A stretch of 64,000 nucleotides of DNA from Desulfosporosinus acidiphilus SJ4 (GCF_000255115.2 NC_018068.1:1-64000), one strand, 5' to 3'. Positions 1 to 12,348 are shown, numbered from the stretch's first letter. Numbers and translations: made by a program. Notes: generated by a model not told the origin, from the letters alone.

Positions 1-52
1 AGCAGAAATTTAAACCATAAAAACTTTCAGAGTAAAATTAAATAATTTATTT

Positions 53-77
53 AAAAAAAGGCCACAGAATTGCGGCC
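53..77 (-). terminator. rpmH rho-independent terminator
   Basis: Read on the minus strand, a GGCCGCA/TGTGGCC stem (one G-U pair, ATTC loop) directly follows the rpmH stop codon and is followed by seven T residues. Termination here would uncouple rpmH from anything further left. Positions 1-52 hold no recognisable gene. Confidence 0.8.
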
Positions 78-212
78 TTAGACTGACAACTTTTTGCGAC
101 CTTTTAAGCGACGGCGTTTTATAACATTTCGCCCAGTTGGCGTACTCATACGACTCAAAAAACCGTGAACTCGCTTATGACGGCGATTCTTCGGTTGATA
201 TGTTCTTTTCAA
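78..212 (-). CDS. rpmH: 50S ribosomal protein L34
   Basis: A 44-residue, very basic protein beginning [18 protein letters not shown] and ending [10 protein letters not shown], the standard length and signature of bacterial L34, a structural protein of the large ribosomal subunit. The start codon is TTG at 212-210; an AAAGGAGGTG ribosome binding site (221-230) lies 8 nt upstream, which fixes the start. It is transcribed away from dnaA, as in most Firmicutes, and marks the left side of the origin. The usual partner rnpA is not visible in the 52 bases left of its terminator and may lie outside the window. Confidence 0.95.
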   Translation of the reverse strand: MKRTYQPKNRRHKRVHGFLSRMSTPTGRNVIKRRRLKGRKKLSV

Positions 213-280
213 TTTAAAGACACCTCCTTTTTTAAACGAACAACCACGAAAAAACTTTAAAGCAACAGACTTACTAACAG

Positions 281-310
281 ATTATACTCTAATTTTTTTT
301 AATCTGTCAA
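281..310 (-). promoter_or_regulatory. sigma-A promoter of rpmH
   Basis: On the minus strand TTGACA (310-305), an 18-nt spacer and TATAAT (286-281) form two perfect hexamers 69 nt upstream of the rpmH start codon. Confidence 0.75.
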
Positions 311-329
311 GCAAGCATATCATGTAGGA

Positions 330-528
330 TGTGGATAACATAAGGACTAAAAATAGTTATCCACTGTGAATAATTTATATAAACACGAAATCTTCCTGTT
401 GATAACCCTTAAAAAACTTGGTATTATAGTTTCACACCATCTACTAACTCAACAGCAATCTTATTTTTATTATCCACAACTAGCAATTTGATCAAGTTAT
501 CCACAAATGTGTATAAGTTTGTGTATAA
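330..528. other. DnaA-box cluster upstream of dnaA (oriC part 1)
   Basis: Eight 9-mers match or nearly match the DnaA box TTATCCACA. Plus-strand copies are at 357-365 (TTATCCACT), 470-478 and 497-505 (both perfect). Minus-strand copies are at 330-338 (perfect), 365-373 (TTATTCACA), 397-405 (TTATCAACA), 508-516 and 520-528 (both TTATACACA). The stretch is AT-rich and otherwise non-coding. Together with the boxes after dnaA it forms a split origin of the Bacillus type. Some boxes overlap the dnaA promoter, which would give DnaA autoregulation. Confidence 0.85.
399..427 (+). promoter_or_regulatory. Probable sigma-A promoter of dnaA
   Basis: TTGATA (399-404), a 17-nt spacer and TATTAT (422-427). 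The -35 element overlaps a DnaA box at 397-405, so DnaA binding could repress its own gene. The position is 150 nt upstream of the dnaA start. Confidence 0.6.
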
Positions 529-579
529 CTTTTTTATTGTCATTTGCTTTACCATTTTTTAAACAAGGGAGGTCCATTC

Positions 580-1941
580 ATGCCACCACAACCAATCACA
601 CCGCATCTATTGTGGCAGGAAACACTCGAAAAACTGAAAAATGAACTTACCAGGCCCAGCTTTGAAACATGGCTAAGTTCAACTCAGCTAATTGAGATTG
701 ATGGGGATACTCTAGTGATTAGTGTTCCCAATGATTTCGCAAAAGATTGGTTGGAAAGTCGGTATGCGTCCCTAATAAGGTCCTCCGTTCAATCAATTAT
801 AGGTCATTCCGTAAGTTTAAGATTTACTATTCCAACACCGGAAGAGATTTTTCAAAAAGACCCTATTCTGAAATCCCCTATGTCAGAAAACGGCCCTAAA
901 CAGAATGAACCATTACCAAACTCTCTCAATGTAAAATATACCTTTGACACATTTGTTATTGGCAATAGTAACCGTTTTGCCCATGCTGCTGCACTTGCTG
1001 TTGCTGAATCTCCTGCTAAATCCTATAATCCATTATTTATTTATGGGGGCGTAGGTTTAGGTAAAACCCACCTAATGCATGCCATTGGTCACCATGTATT
1101 ACAGCGCTCACCAAATACAAGAGTTCTTTATGTATCCAGCGAAAAATTTACCAATGAACTTATCGATTCAATACGCGATGAAAATGCTATTGAATTCCGT
1201 AATCATTATAGAAATGTTGATATTCTCTTAATTGATGATATTCAATTCTTAGCGGGTAAAGAACGGACACAGGAAGAGTTTTTCCATACATTTAACGCTT
1301 TACATGAGGCCAATAAGCAAATCATTATTTCATCAGATCGTCCGCCGAAAGAAATACCAACCTTAGAGGATCGTTTACGTTCGAGATTTGAATGGGGCCT
1401 TATTACAGACATACAGGCACCTGATTTAGAAACAAGAATTGCTATCCTCAGAAAAAAAGCAAAAGTTGAAAACTTACAAGTTTCCAATGAAGTCATGGTT
1501 TATATCGCAGATAAGATACATACTAACATTCGTGAACTTGAAGGTGCTTTAATTAGAGTTATAGCGTTTGCCTCGTTAAGCTCTATGCCAATAACAGCTG
1601 AAGTTGCCATGGAAGCACTTAAAGATATCTTACCGACAAATACTTCGAAACCAATAACTATTGAAACGATTCAAAAAGCGGTTGCAGATTATTACCATCT
1701 ATCACCCAACGAATTTAAAGCAAAGAAACGAACTCGTGCTGTGGCTTTTCCAAGACAAATTGCTATGTATTTAGCGCGTCAATTAACAGACTCGTCGTTA
1801 CCAAAAATAGGTGACGAATTTGGCGGACGGGATCATACAACAGTAATGCATGCTCACGAAAAAATTACTCAAGCAATTCAAGTGGATCCTATTTTAGAGA
1901 AGAAAATTAACGAATTAATTCAACGCATCCAGAATGATTAG
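580..1941 (+). CDS. dnaA: Chromosomal replication initiator protein DnaA
   Basis: The AAA+ initiator binds DnaA boxes at oriC and melts the origin. The 453-aa product has the four-domain layout: N-terminal interaction domain (about 1-85), a short linker, the AAA+ core with Walker A GGVGLGKT (about residue 155) and Walker [10 protein letters not shown] (about 218), and the DNA-binding domain IV with the [11 protein letters not shown] signature (about 415). The ATG at 580 is chosen because GGGAGGT lies 6 nt upstream; an in-frame TTG at 544 lacks a good site. It is the first gene of the rightward replication block and is flanked by DnaA boxes on both sides, as in B. subtilis. Confidence 0.98.
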   Translation: MPPQPITPHLLWQETLEKLKNELTRPSFETWLSSTQLIEIDGDTLVISVPNDFAKDWLESRYASLIRSSVQSIIGHSVSLRFTIPTPEEIFQKDPILKSPMSENGPKQNEPLPNSLNVKYTFDTFVIGNSNRFAHAAALAVAESPAKSYNPLFIYGGVGLGKTHLMHAIGHHVLQRSPNTRVLYVSSEKFTNELIDSIRDENAIEFRNHYRNVDILLIDDIQFLAGKERTQEEFFHTFNALHEANKQIIISSDRPPKEIPTLEDRLRSRFEWGLITDIQAPDLETRIAILRKKAKVENLQVSNEVMVYIADKIHTNIRELEGALIRVIAFASLSSMPITAEVAMEALKDILPTNTSKPITIETIQKAVADYYHLSPNEFKAKKRTRAVAFPRQIAMYLARQLTDSSLPKIGDEFGGRDHTTVMHAHEKITQAIQVDPILEKKINELIQRIQND

Positions 1942-1956
1942 AGTAACGGTTTTAAA

Positions 1957-2150
1957 TGTGAATAACTTGTTTACATTATCTGAATAACCGAAGGAAATAT
2001 TAACTTTTGTGGACATGTGGACAAATAATACCCTCTTCTCCACTCTTTTTTCAACATGCTTAAACTATGACATACTGCTGGATATTCAACTTATCCACAT
2101 CTTGACAAGCTATACTACTATAACTACTAACTATTATCTTATTATTAATA
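1957..2150. other. DnaA boxes and AT-rich unwinding region (oriC part 2)
   Basis: The dnaA-dnaN spacer holds DnaA boxes at 1957-1965 (minus strand, TTATTCACA) and 2091-2099 (plus strand, perfect TTATCCACA). Immediately after the perfect box comes a short GC-containing stretch (2100-2110), then about 25 nt of repeated CTA trinucleotides (2110-2133), then an AT-only stretch to 2150. A box followed by such trinucleotides is the DnaA-box/DnaA-trio/unwinding-element layout of B. subtilis. A TTGACA at 2102-2107 could also be a -35 element for dnaN, with a weak TACTAA at 2125-2130. Confidence 0.7.
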
Positions 2151-2190
2151 ACTGTCGTTTAGAACCGTTAAAATCATAGGAGGATTCAAT

Positions 2191-3294
2191 ATGAAAATCT
2201 TCTGCTCAAAGGATTCCTTAATTTCTGGAGTAAATGCCGTGCAACGTGCAGTATCAAACAAAAATACGTTACCCGTTCTGTCAGGGATTCTAATAAGTGC
2301 TGAAAATCAGTGTTTACGTTTTTCAGCAACAGATTTGGAACTTGGAATACAATGTGAAATACCTGCCCAGATTGAAGAAGAGGGAAAAACAGTCGTACCG
2401 GCTAAATTATTTGCTGAAGTTGTTCGTAAACTTCCCGATACAATGATAACCATGAAAGAGGAAAATCAAGCAATTATTATATATTACTATCAATCAGAAA
2501 TTACACTGAGAGGATACGATCCTGAAGAATATCCCCTCCTTCCTGACCTGATTGACCCAGTATCTTATAGCATTCCTACCGCAATTTTTAAAAATATGAT
2601 CAGGCAGACGATATTTTCATGTGCTGTTGAAGAAAACAGGCCGGTATTTAATGGAACTCTTATGCAGATTGAAGGTTCTAACCTCCGACTTGTGGCAACA
2701 GACACTCATCGTTTAGCATATAGTATTTCCGAAGTAGATAATCCTGAAAATGCAAGTTTTAATGGAATTATTCCCGCTAAAACTTTATCTGAAATATATC
2801 GTTTATTGAAAGACGAAGATGAATCTATTGAAATTAGTTTTAATAAAACACAGGTTGTTTTCAGATTTGGCCTAATTTATCTTGTATCAAGATTAATAGA
2901 TGGTATGTTTCCTAACTATAAACAAGTTATTCCTCAAACTTGCGAAACAAAAATTAATCTTTCAGTAAGGAATTTTCTCGAATCTGTAGAAAGAGCTTCA
3001 CTATTATCTCATGAAAAAAGCGGTGCCAATATCATTAGAATTCAAGTTGAAAGTACACAATTAAAAATTGACCAAACGACAGAACTAGGTAAAATATCTG
3101 AGCAAATAGAAATTACAGCACAAGGAAAAGATGTTATGATCGCCTTTAATGCAAAATTTTTAATCGATGCTTTAAAGGTTATTGATACAGATCAAATTAT
3201 CTTCGAACTTTCAGGACCCTATAGTCCTGGAGTGATGCGTCCGTTAGACAATCCCAATTACCTTTATCTCGTCTTGCCGGTTAGAATATCATAA
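2191..3294 (+). CDS. dnaN: DNA polymerase III sliding clamp (beta subunit)
   Basis: The ring-shaped clamp tethers DNA polymerase III and many repair factors to DNA and binds YabA, which is encoded later in this window. The 367-aa product is full length and has three repeated clamp folds; it contains the conserved TDLELGIQ and ATDTHRLA segments and ends with the typical YLVLPVRIS tail. ATAGGAGGATT lies 8 nt before the ATG. It follows dnaA across the second half of the origin and precedes recF by 6 nt, so the two are probably co-transcribed. Confidence 0.98.
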   Translation: MKIFCSKDSLISGVNAVQRAVSNKNTLPVLSGILISAENQCLRFSATDLELGIQCEIPAQIEEEGKTVVPAKLFAEVVRKLPDTMITMKEENQAIIIYYYQSEITLRGYDPEEYPLLPDLIDPVSYSIPTAIFKNMIRQTIFSCAVEENRPVFNGTLMQIEGSNLRLVATDTHRLAYSISEVDNPENASFNGIIPAKTLSEIYRLLKDEDESIEISFNKTQVVFRFGLIYLVSRLIDGMFPNYKQVIPQTCETKINLSVRNFLESVERASLLSHEKSGANIIRIQVESTQLKIDQTTELGKISEQIEITAQGKDVMIAFNAKFLIDALKVIDTDQIIFELSGPYSPGVMRPLDNPNYLYLVLPVRIS

Positions 3295-3300
3295 TTAACT

Positions 3301-4398
3301 ATGAATATTATTAACTTTCATTTAAAAAATTTCCGTAATTATGATGATGAATCTGTAACATTTGTGCCAGGGATTAATATTTTAGTTGGAAATAACGGTC
3401 AGGGTAAGACAAATATTATCGAAGGGATTTATTATCTCTTAACCGGAAAGTCATATAGGGTACAAAGGGAACATGAACTTTTAAAATGGGATAAAGAAGA
3501 TTTTCATCTTTATGGTGATTTTATTGTCAATCACCATAAAATATTCTTAGAGAGTCACTTTCAAGACAGAAAGAAACGAGTGAAAATCAATCACGTTCCA
3601 TGTCAGCGTTTATCTGATTTTGTAGGAACTATTAACGTTATTTTTTTTTCACCGGATGATCTTATTATGGTAAAAGGCGGTCCTTCGGAACGGCGTCGAT
3701 TCTTAGATTTGCATATTGCTCAAATACGACCTGGTTATGTAAGGTTACTTAATGCCTATAATAAAGTAATTCAGCAAAAAAGTGCACTGCTTAAGTCATA
3801 CAATGAAAAATCTTTAAAATCCTCTCAACTGCAGCTTTGGAATATTCAAATTGTAGAGCTGGGGACAAAAATAATTCTTCACCGTGATGAGTTAACAAAA
3901 CGTATTCTTAAGGTTGCTGATGAAATTTATAAAAATATTACGTCAGAAAAGGAAAAACTCACCATTAGTTATTATGCTTTAGGTAAAAAGAATAGTCAGG
4001 ATGCAATCAAAGAATTTCCCGATTTATTAAATCAGAAAATGGACCAAGAAATTGATCGTCAAATGGTTCTTGTTGGTCCTCACCGTGATGATTTACAGAT
4101 ATTATTAGATGATAAGCCTGCACGCCTTTATGCTTCACAAGGTCAACAGCGTTCAATGGTTTTAAGTATGAAACTTAGTGAATTAGAGCTGATACACCAA
4201 GAAAAAGGGGAATATCCTCTTCTTTTATTAGATGACGTTTTGTCTGAACTTGATAGTTTTAGGAGAAACTATTTAATAAAGTTCATTGAGACTTCACATA
4301 TACAAACGTTGATAACCATGACAAGTGCTGAGAAACAACTTGAATCTGGTGCTCAGTTTTATGTAGACAAAGGGCATATAAGGAGGAGGGAAGGATAA
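3301..4398 (+). CDS. recF: DNA replication and repair protein RecF
   Basis: An SMC-like ATPase that loads RecA at gapped DNA with RecO and RecR (recR is near 18 kb). The 365-aa protein has Walker A GNNGQGKT (about residue 31), the ABC signature region around SQGQQRSM (about 280) and Walker B LLLLDDVLSELD (about 305). The ATG 6 nt after dnaN has no clear Shine-Dalgarno sequence, suggesting translational coupling to dnaN. The small S4-domain gene (yaaA/rlbA) that usually separates dnaN and recF in Bacilli is absent here. Confidence 0.97.
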   Translation: MNIINFHLKNFRNYDDESVTFVPGINILVGNNGQGKTNIIEGIYYLLTGKSYRVQREHELLKWDKEDFHLYGDFIVNHHKIFLESHFQDRKKRVKINHVPCQRLSDFVGTINVIFFSPDDLIMVKGGPSERRRFLDLHIAQIRPGYVRLLNAYNKVIQQKSALLKSYNEKSLKSSQLQLWNIQIVELGTKIILHRDELTKRILKVADEIYKNITSEKEKLTISYYALGKKNSQDAIKEFPDLLNQKMDQEIDRQMVLVGPHRDDLQILLDDKPARLYASQGQQRSMVLSMKLSELELIHQEKGEYPLLLLDDVLSELDSFRRNYLIKFIETSHIQTLITMTSAEKQLESGAQFYVDKGHIRRREG

Positions 4399-4650
4399 AT
4401 GTATTTACATCTTGGTGGTGATATCTTAATAAAAAAAGATATAGTTGTTGCAATTATAGATCTTGAAATTGCAGCTGAAGGCAAAGGCAACAATAAATTT
4501 TTAAATAATATAAAAGACAACGATAAACTTGTTTATATTTCCGAACCTGGAAAAGAGAAATCATTAATTATTACAACTGAAAACTACTTTTTGTCACCTA
4601 TCTCATCAACAACATTATTTAAGCGATCTTTTTCTGTTTTAGATGAGTGA
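4399..4650 (+). CDS. remB: RemB-like extracellular matrix regulator (DUF370)
   Basis: An 83-residue protein beginning MYLHLGGDILIKKDIVVAI, the DUF370/RemB (YaaB) pattern, with the conserved C-terminal YFLSPISSTTLFKR block. In B. subtilis remB sits between recF and gyrB and its paralogue RemA is a DNA-binding activator of matrix genes. The ATG directly abuts the recF stop codon (TAAATG), with AAGGAGGAGGG inside the end of recF. Family assignment is firm from sequence and place; a role in matrix control here is inference. Confidence 0.85.
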   Translation: MYLHLGGDILIKKDIVVAIIDLEIAAEGKGNNKFLNNIKDNDKLVYISEPGKEKSLIITTENYFLSPISSTTLFKRSFSVLDE

Positions 4651-4682
4651 TATTTTACAATAGATTATTTAAAACTATTGTG

Positions 4683-4724
4683 CCACTAAGTATCACTCTT
4701 TAAAGAGATAGTTAGTGGTATTTA
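4683..4724 (+). terminator. Inverted repeat, possible terminator after remB
   Basis: CCACTAA (4683-4689) pairs with TTAGTGG (4712-4718), enclosing a nested CTCTTTAAAGAG palindrome, followed by TATTTATTCTT. The tail is not a clean T-run, so termination is likely but weak. It separates the recF operon from the gyrB promoter. Confidence 0.5.
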
Positions 4725-4736
4725 TTCTTAACTAAA

Positions 4737-6736
<2,000 letters not shown>

Positions 6737-6750
6737 AGGAGTGCTCGTTC

Positions 6751-9219
6751 ATGTCGGATGAAATCCAAGGGGGAAAAGTTCTTCCTGTTGAAATTGCAGA
6801 TGAAATGCGAAAGTCCTTTATCGACTATTCTATGAGTGTAATAGTTAGCCGGGCTTTACCGGATGTACGGGACGGACTTAAACCGGTTCATCGCCGAATT
6901 TTATTTACGCTTCATGAATTAGGTATGACCCCAAATAAACCATACAGTAAATCTGCAAGGCTTGTCGGGGATTGTATGGCTAAATTTCATCCTCATGGAG
7001 ATAGTTCCATCTATGATGCAGTTGTACGTATGGATCAGGATTTTGCGAGTCGTTATCCTTTAATTGACGGACATGGAAACTTTGGCTCGATTGATGGCGA
7101 TTCTGCCGCTGCCATGCGTTATACAGAACTTCGGATGGCTAAGATTGCCACCTATATGCTGGCAGATATCGACAAAGATACCATTGATTTTATTCCAAAC
7201 TATGATGAAAAACAAGAAGAGCCCACTGTATTGCCAGCTAAATTCCCCAACCTATTAGTCAATGGTTCTTCGGGAATTGCTGTTGGGATGGCTACAAATA
7301 TCCCTCCTCATAATTTGAACGAAGTCATTGATGCTACGGTTGCGATGTTAGACAACCCTGAATTATCGAGTATTGATTTAATGAACTATGTTAAAGGCCC
7401 TGATTTTCCCACCGGTGGAACTATCATGGGTTATGATGGCATTAAATCCGCTTATTCAACGGGTAAAGGTTCTATTAAAATTCGGGCTAAAGCAACGATT
7501 GAAAGTATGGAAAAGTCCGGTAAGATGAGAATTGTTGTGACGGAAATTCCTTTCTTGGTTAATAAAGCAAGACTCATTGAAAAGATTGCAGAATTAGTAC
7601 GAGACAAACGACTTGACGGGATTACTGACCTGCGGGATGAAAGTGACCGTTCAGGGATGAGTATTGTTATTGAACTCAGACGAGATGTTAATCCTCAAAT
7701 TATTTTGAATCAGCTTTATAAGCATACTCAAATGGAAGACACCTTTGGGGTAAATTTGTTGGCACTTGTTAATAATCAACCAAGAGTCCTCACTCTTAAA
7801 GATATGATTCATTATTTCATTGAGCACCAAAAAGATGTTATTGTTCGCAGAACGAGATTTGAGCTCAATAAAGCCGAAGCAGAAGCCCATATTGTAGAAG
7901 GATTAAGAATTGCCCTTGATCATATTGATGAGGTTATTGAAACAATTAGGTCTTCAGCGGATGAGAGCGAAGCACGAAATAATTTATCAAGCCGTTTCGG
8001 ATTGAGTGAAAAACAAGCCCAGGCAATTGTGGATATGCGTTTAAAACGTTTAACGGGTTTAGAACGCGACAAATTAGAAAACCAGTACAACGAACTTATG
8101 ACAACGATATCCTACCTCAAGTCAGTTCTTGCCTCACCTAGTATGGTTATTGAGATTATTAAAAATGAGCTTAAGGAAATCCAAGATAAATTTGGAGATC
8201 CACGCAGAACGTCAATTACCGTTGATGTGAGTAAAATGAATATTGAGGATCTTATTGCTGAAGAAGAGGTTGTAGTAACTGTTACTCATTATGGTTATGT
8301 TAAGAGATTGCCTTTAAACACCTATAAGAGTCAAAATAGAGGCGGTAAAGGTGTTCACGGGATGGCTACCAAAGAAGAAGACTTTGTCGAACACCTCTTT
8401 ATTACTTCGACGCACCATTATATTCTCTTTTTCACGTCCCAAGGCAAAGTCTATCGTCTCAAAGCTCACGAAATTCCGGAAGCCAGCCGCACGGGCAAAG
8501 GAACGGCTGTGATTAATCTTTTAAGTTTAGGCCAAAATGAAATGATAACGGCTGTCATGGCAATCAAAGAGTTTAGTCCTGATTATTTTTTAATTACAGC
8601 CACGAAAAAAGGTATCATGAAGAAAACGGCGCTTCACGAATATGATTCCTCCCGGCGTGAAGGGTTGATTGCGCTGACCCTCGATGAAGGTGATGAACTG
8701 ATTGGGGTCAAGTTAACACAAGGATTAAACGATATTTTGTTGGCAACACGTCGAGGAATTGCCATTCGTTTTCCTGAAGAAGAAGTAAGATATATGGGTC
8801 GTACCGCGCGAGGAGTCAAAGGCATAAAACTTGAAGAAAATGATGAAGTTGTAGGTATGGACGTCATCGGAGATGAAGGCGAACTTTTAACGATGAGCGA
8901 AAATGGCTTTGCTAAACGCACTGACCTTAAGGAGTTTAGGGTACAAGGACGAGGCGGCAAAGGAATTATAGTGATGAAATTAAATGCTAAAACAGGTATG
9001 CTCATCGGAGTTAAAGTAGTGGAAGTGGAAGATGAACTAATGGTTATTACAAACAATGGTATTATGCTGCGTCTCCAGGTTTCGAGTATTTCTAATCAAG
9101 GGCGGACAGCCCATGGGGTTACGACGATGCGGACCGACGATGATGACAAAGTTGTTGCTATGGCGAAGGTCGCTATGAGAGAGGACGAAAATAACGAGGA
9201 ATCTGAACCAGAGGATTAA
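6751..9219 (+). CDS. gyrA: DNA gyrase subunit A
   Basis: The DNA-cleaving subunit of gyrase. The 822-aa protein begins with the usual basic N-terminus and has the catalytic tyrosine in AAMRYTELR at residue 124. The quinolone-determining region reads [15 protein letters not shown], the common susceptible-type sequence with serine at the position equivalent to E. coli Ser83. The C-terminal beta-pinwheel carries a GyrA box, QNRGGKG (about residue 528), which is needed for supercoiling rather than only relaxation. The start is supported by AAGGAG 9 nt upstream. Co-transcribed with gyrB. Confidence 0.97.
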   Translation: MSDEIQGGKVLPVEIADEMRKSFIDYSMSVIVSRALPDVRDGLKPVHRRILFTLHELGMTPNKPYSKSARLVGDCMAKFHPHGDSSIYDAVVRMDQDFASRYPLIDGHGNFGSIDGDSAAAMRYTELRMAKIATYMLADIDKDTIDFIPNYDEKQEEPTVLPAKFPNLLVNGSSGIAVGMATNIPPHNLNEVIDATVAMLDNPELSSIDLMNYVKGPDFPTGGTIMGYDGIKSAYSTGKGSIKIRAKATIESMEKSGKMRIVVTEIPFLVNKARLIEKIAELVRDKRLDGITDLRDESDRSGMSIVIELRRDVNPQIILNQLYKHTQMEDTFGVNLLALVNNQPRVLTLKDMIHYFIEHQKDVIVRRTRFELNKAEAEAHIVEGLRIALDHIDEVIETIRSSADESEARNNLSSRFGLSEKQAQAIVDMRLKRLTGLERDKLENQYNELMTTISYLKSVLASPSMVIEIIKNELKEIQDKFGDPRRTSITVDVSKMNIEDLIAEEEVVVTVTHYGYVKRLPLNTYKSQNRGGKGVHGMATKEEDFVEHLFITSTHHYILFFTSQGKVYRLKAHEIPEASRTGKGTAVINLLSLGQNEMITAVMAIKEFSPDYFLITATKKGIMKKTALHEYDSSRREGLIALTLDEGDELIGVKLTQGLNDILLATRRGIAIRFPEEEVRYMGRTARGVKGIKLEENDEVVGMDVIGDEGELLTMSENGFAKRTDLKEFRVQGRGGKGIIVMKLNAKTGMLIGVKVVEVEDELMVITNNGIMLRLQVSSISNQGRTAHGVTTMRTDDDDKVVAMAKVAMREDENNEESEPED

Positions 9220-9220
9220 A

Positions 9221-9249
9221 TTGACAAAATAAAATCTAGGTGTTACCAT
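9221..9249 (+). promoter_or_regulatory. sigma-A promoter of pdxST
   Basis: TTGACA (9221-9226), a 17-nt spacer and TACCAT (9244-9249), beginning one base after the gyrA stop codon. A TGTCGAA heptamer at 9282-9288, in the leader, matches the core of a Spo0A box. Confidence 0.7.
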
Positions 9250-9336
9250 GTCTGGAATTGGAAGTCAGAGGTCAGGAAAATTGTCGAAAACTGATAGATG
9301 ACTGGTCACTAACATAAATAATAGGAGGAATTAACG

Positions 9337-10221
9337 ATGGCAGAATTCGGATCATTAAAAGTAAAGACTGGGTTGGCAGAGATGTTAAAAGGCGGCGTCA
9401 TCATGGATGTGACGACTCCGGAACAAGCCAAGATTGCTGAAGAAGCTGGGGCATGCGCTGTCATGGCTTTAGAACGTGTTCCTTCCGATATTCGGGCAGA
9501 AGGTGGGGTTGCGCGAATGGCCGATCCTACGATTATTAAAAATATTATGGATGTTGTAACAATCCCAGTGATGGCTAAAGCAAGAATTGGGCATTTTGTT
9601 GAAGCACAAATTTTAGAATCATTGGGTGCTGATTATATCGATGAATCAGAAGTCTTAACTCCGGCGGACGATGCCTTTCATATTAATAAACATGATTTTA
9701 AAGTTCCCTTTGTTTGCGGCTGCCGTAATCTTGGTGAAGCATTACGCAGAATTGGTGAAGGAGCAGCCATGATCCGCACAAAAGGCGAGCCGGGAACCGG
9801 AAACGTTGTTGAAGCTGTACGTCATATGAGAACCGTTATGAGCGATATACGTGCTTTAACGGTTATGCCTAAGGAAGAATTAATGACCGCTGCTAAAAAT
9901 ATGGGTGCACCCTATGAATTAGTACTTTATGTTGCAGAACATGGAAAACTGCCCGTTGTTAACTTTGCAGCAGGTGGAATAGCTACCCCGGCAGATGCTG
10001 CTCTTATGATGCAGCTTGGGGTGGACGGTATTTTTGTTGGTTCAGGAATTTTTAAATCCGATAATCCTAAAGCGAGAGCCAAGGCAATTGTTTTGGCAAC
10101 GACCCATTATAATGATCCCAAAATCTTGGCTGAAGTCTCTAAGGATCTTGGACAACCCATGACAGGTATTGAAATTTCAACTTTGACAGATGCTCAGCGT
10201 ATGCAAGATCGGGGTTGGTAA
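9337..10221 (+). CDS. pdxS: Pyridoxal 5'-phosphate synthase, lyase subunit PdxS
   Basis: PdxS builds PLP from ribose 5-phosphate, glyceraldehyde 3-phosphate and ammonia in the DXP-independent vitamin B6 route. The 294-aa protein has the TIM-barrel signatures: [13 protein letters not shown] near the N-terminus, [13 protein letters not shown] with the catalytic lysine, and the phosphate loop [16 protein letters not shown] with [11 protein letters not shown]-like [17 protein letters not shown] precedes the ATG. The glutaminase subunit gene pdxT follows directly; the two products form a 12+12 complex. Confidence 0.98.
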   Translation: MAEFGSLKVKTGLAEMLKGGVIMDVTTPEQAKIAEEAGACAVMALERVPSDIRAEGGVARMADPTIIKNIMDVVTIPVMAKARIGHFVEAQILESLGADYIDESEVLTPADDAFHINKHDFKVPFVCGCRNLGEALRRIGEGAAMIRTKGEPGTGNVVEAVRHMRTVMSDIRALTVMPKEELMTAAKNMGAPYELVLYVAEHGKLPVVNFAAGGIATPADAALMMQLGVDGIFVGSGIFKSDNPKARAKAIVLATTHYNDPKILAEVSKDLGQPMTGIEISTLTDAQRMQDRGW

Positions 10222-10223
10222 CT

Positions 10224-10811
10224 ATGCAAAAACGCGTCGGCGTTTTAGCCTTGCAGGGGGCTTTTCGTGAGCACCGGCAGGTTTTGAATCAATTGGGCTG
10301 CGAAGCCGTTGAAGTACGTAAAAAAAACGACCTTGAAGGAATTCATGGTCTGATTATTCCCGGTGGCGAAAGCACAACGATCGGAAAACTATTACAAATT
10401 GATGAGTTGGGCGAAAGAATCAAGGAAATGGGTTCCAAAGATTTTCCGATCTTTGGAACTTGTGCCGGTATGATTTTACTCAGTAAAACTATTATAGACA
10501 GTGACCAGTATCGATTAAATTTAATGGATACAACAGTAGAACGCAATGCCTTTGGCAGACAAGTGGCTAGTTTTGAAACGGATCTTCAGGTGCCTGCTAT
10601 GGGCTCTCATCCTCTGCGCGCTGTCTTTATTAGAGCACCTTATCTTCGGGAAGTTGCTCCAAATGTAGGTATTCTTGCTGAATTTGATGGGAAAATTGTC
10701 TTTGCCCGGCAAGGAAATCTATTAGCGAGTGCCTTTCATCCTGAGCTTACCCCGGATCATAGGGTCCATCAATACTTTTTGGGTATGATTGATGAATATT
10801 GGGTAAAGTAA
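10224..10811 (+). CDS. pdxT: Pyridoxal 5'-phosphate synthase, glutaminase subunit PdxT
   Basis: Class-I glutamine amidotransferase that supplies ammonia to PdxS. The 195-aa protein shows the oxyanion motif [10 protein letters not shown], the nucleophile cysteine in [10 protein letters not shown] and the His-Glu pair in AFHPELTPD. The ATG at 10224 lies two bases after the pdxS stop; an in-frame TTG at 10215 would overlap pdxS and has no better ribosome site. The operon is pdxS-pdxT, with serS 28 nt further on and probably read-through transcribed. Confidence 0.97.
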   Translation: MQKRVGVLALQGAFREHRQVLNQLGCEAVEVRKKNDLEGIHGLIIPGGESTTIGKLLQIDELGERIKEMGSKDFPIFGTCAGMILLSKTIIDSDQYRLNLMDTTVERNAFGRQVASFETDLQVPAMGSHPLRAVFIRAPYLREVAPNVGILAEFDGKIVFARQGNLLASAFHPELTPDHRVHQYFLGMIDEYWVK

Positions 10812-10839
10812 AAGCGTTCTTGGTATGGGAGGGTTTAGT

Positions 10840-12105
10840 ATGTTAGATCTGAAGTATGTACGCAGCAACCCTGATCTGGTAAAAGAAGCCTTGCAAAAGC
10901 GTAATTCTTCTATTAGTTTGGACCGGTTTTTAGAGCAAGAAGAAGAAAGACGCCGTCTGCTTTTTGAAATCGAGTCGTTAAAGGCTCGGCGTAATGCAGT
11001 TTCTGAAGAAGTTGGACGCCTTAAGAAAAATGGAGAAGACGCTGAAGCACTTGTTTTGGAAATGCGTGAAGTTGGTCAAACCGTTAAAAATTTAGAACAA
11101 AAATCTGCGGAAATCGTTGAAGAGATGGAAAAGGTTCTCTTTGAAATTCCGAACATCCCTCATACTTCTGTTCCGGTAGGTTTAGACGAGAGCGCGAACG
11201 TTGAAGTTCGAACTTGGGGAACCCCGCGTTCCTTTGATTTTGAACCAAAGGCGCACTATGAGCTTGGAGAGAAATTAGATATCTTTGATTTCGCGAGAGC
11301 CGGAAAAGTAACCGGAGCGCGTTTTACCTTTTATAAAGGTTTAGGCGCACGCTTAGAACGTTCTCTTATCTCTTTTATGCTGGATCGGCATACGGCTAAG
11401 GGCTATATGGAGGTTTTGCCCCCTTATATGGTAAATCGCAGCTCTATGTTCGGAACAGGCCAGCTTCCAAAGTTTGAGGAAGATGCCTTTAAAGTGATGG
11501 GAACCGATTATTTTTTAATTCCTACGGCAGAAGTGCCTGTTACAAATCTCTACAGAGACGAAATATTAGACGGCAATTGTCTGACGATGAAGCATTGTGC
11601 TTATAGCGCTTGTTTTCGTTCAGAAGCAGGTTCAGCAGGACGTGATACTCGAGGATTAATCCGCCAACATCAGTTTAATAAGGTTGAGCTTGTGAAATTT
11701 ACTCTCCCGGAGAATTCTTATGAAGAATTAGAGTTACTAACGAAAGATGCAGAGAGTATTCTTCAGGAATTAGAACTTCCCTATCGGGTAATGGCATTAT
11801 CAACTGGAGATCTTGGTTTTTCTTCTGCTAAAACCTATGATTTGGAAGTATGGCTGCCTAGCTTTAATACATACCGTGAAATTTCATCCTGCAGCAATTT
11901 TGAAGATTTCCAAGCGCGTCGTGCTAATATTCGATTCCGAAGAGGACTGAAGGAAAAGCCTGAATTTGTTCATACTCTTAATGGCAGTGGTTTGGCGATA
12001 GGACGTACCGTTGCAGCGATTATGGAAAATTGTCAGGATTCCCAGGGCAGAATTCATATTCCCAAAGCCTTACAGCCTTATATGGGCGTTGAATATATTG
12101 GCTAA
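10840..12105 (+). CDS. serS: Seryl-tRNA synthetase
   Basis: Class II synthetase charging the tRNA-Ser genes found just downstream. The 421-aa protein has the N-terminal antiparallel coiled-coil tRNA-binding arm (about residues 30-100) and the catalytic core with motif 2 [21 protein letters not shown] and motif 3 near [17 protein letters not shown]. The ATG at 10840 ([12 protein letters not shown]) has GGGAGGG 6 nt upstream; an ATG 15 nt earlier would overlap this site. No T-box leader is visible in the 28-nt gap after pdxT. Confidence 0.97.
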   Translation: MLDLKYVRSNPDLVKEALQKRNSSISLDRFLEQEEERRRLLFEIESLKARRNAVSEEVGRLKKNGEDAEALVLEMREVGQTVKNLEQKSAEIVEEMEKVLFEIPNIPHTSVPVGLDESANVEVRTWGTPRSFDFEPKAHYELGEKLDIFDFARAGKVTGARFTFYKGLGARLERSLISFMLDRHTAKGYMEVLPPYMVNRSSMFGTGQLPKFEEDAFKVMGTDYFLIPTAEVPVTNLYRDEILDGNCLTMKHCAYSACFRSEAGSAGRDTRGLIRQHQFNKVELVKFTLPENSYEELELLTKDAESILQELELPYRVMALSTGDLGFSSAKTYDLEVWLPSFNTYREISSCSNFEDFQARRANIRFRRGLKEKPEFVHTLNGSGLAIGRTVAAIMENCQDSQGRIHIPKALQPYMGVEYIG

Positions 12106-12130
12106 CGCCTAAATTTCCAATATATTTTTG

Positions 12131-12159
12131 TTGCCTTTCCCATATATTTATGCTAACCT
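12131..12159 (+). promoter_or_regulatory. Possible promoter of tRNA-Ser(TGA)
   Basis: TTGCCT (12131-12136), a 17-nt spacer and TAACCT (12154-12159), 20 nt before the tRNA. The match is partial. Confidence 0.45.
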
Positions 12160-12179
12160 ATATGTTGTTCGTCTTACAT

Positions 12180-12269
12180 GGAGGGGTGTCCGAGCGGTTT
12201 AAGGAGCCGGTCTTGAAAACCGGTGACTTCGTGAGGGGTCCGTGGGTTCGAATCCCACCCCCTCCGCCA
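12180..12269 (+). tRNA. tRNA-Ser (anticodon TGA)
   Basis: A 90-nt cloverleaf with GGAGGGG/CCCCTCC acceptor stem, anticodon loop CTTGAAA (anticodon TGA), long variable arm typical of serine tRNAs, GGTTCGAATCC T-arm and encoded CCA. It lies 74 nt after serS. Confidence 0.96.
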
Positions 12270-12348
12270 GAGCGAAGATCGGTGTTCGAAGCTCGTTCTT
12301 CGACGTAAGTGAACGACAGTAGCAGAATTCGATTTAATTGTTTATTTT

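Noticed and set aside
1-52. Possible start of rnpA left of rpmH
   Set aside because: On the minus strand the only ATG (about position 19) is followed at once by a stop codon; no RnpA-like residues are visible.
8634-9056. A 140-codon serine-rich frame antisense to gyrA
   Set aside because: It is the mirror of the gyrA C-terminal repeats, with no ribosome site and a low-complexity translation.
10812-10839. T-box leader for serS
   Set aside because: Only 28 nt separate pdxT and serS; no specifier hairpin or antiterminator can fit.
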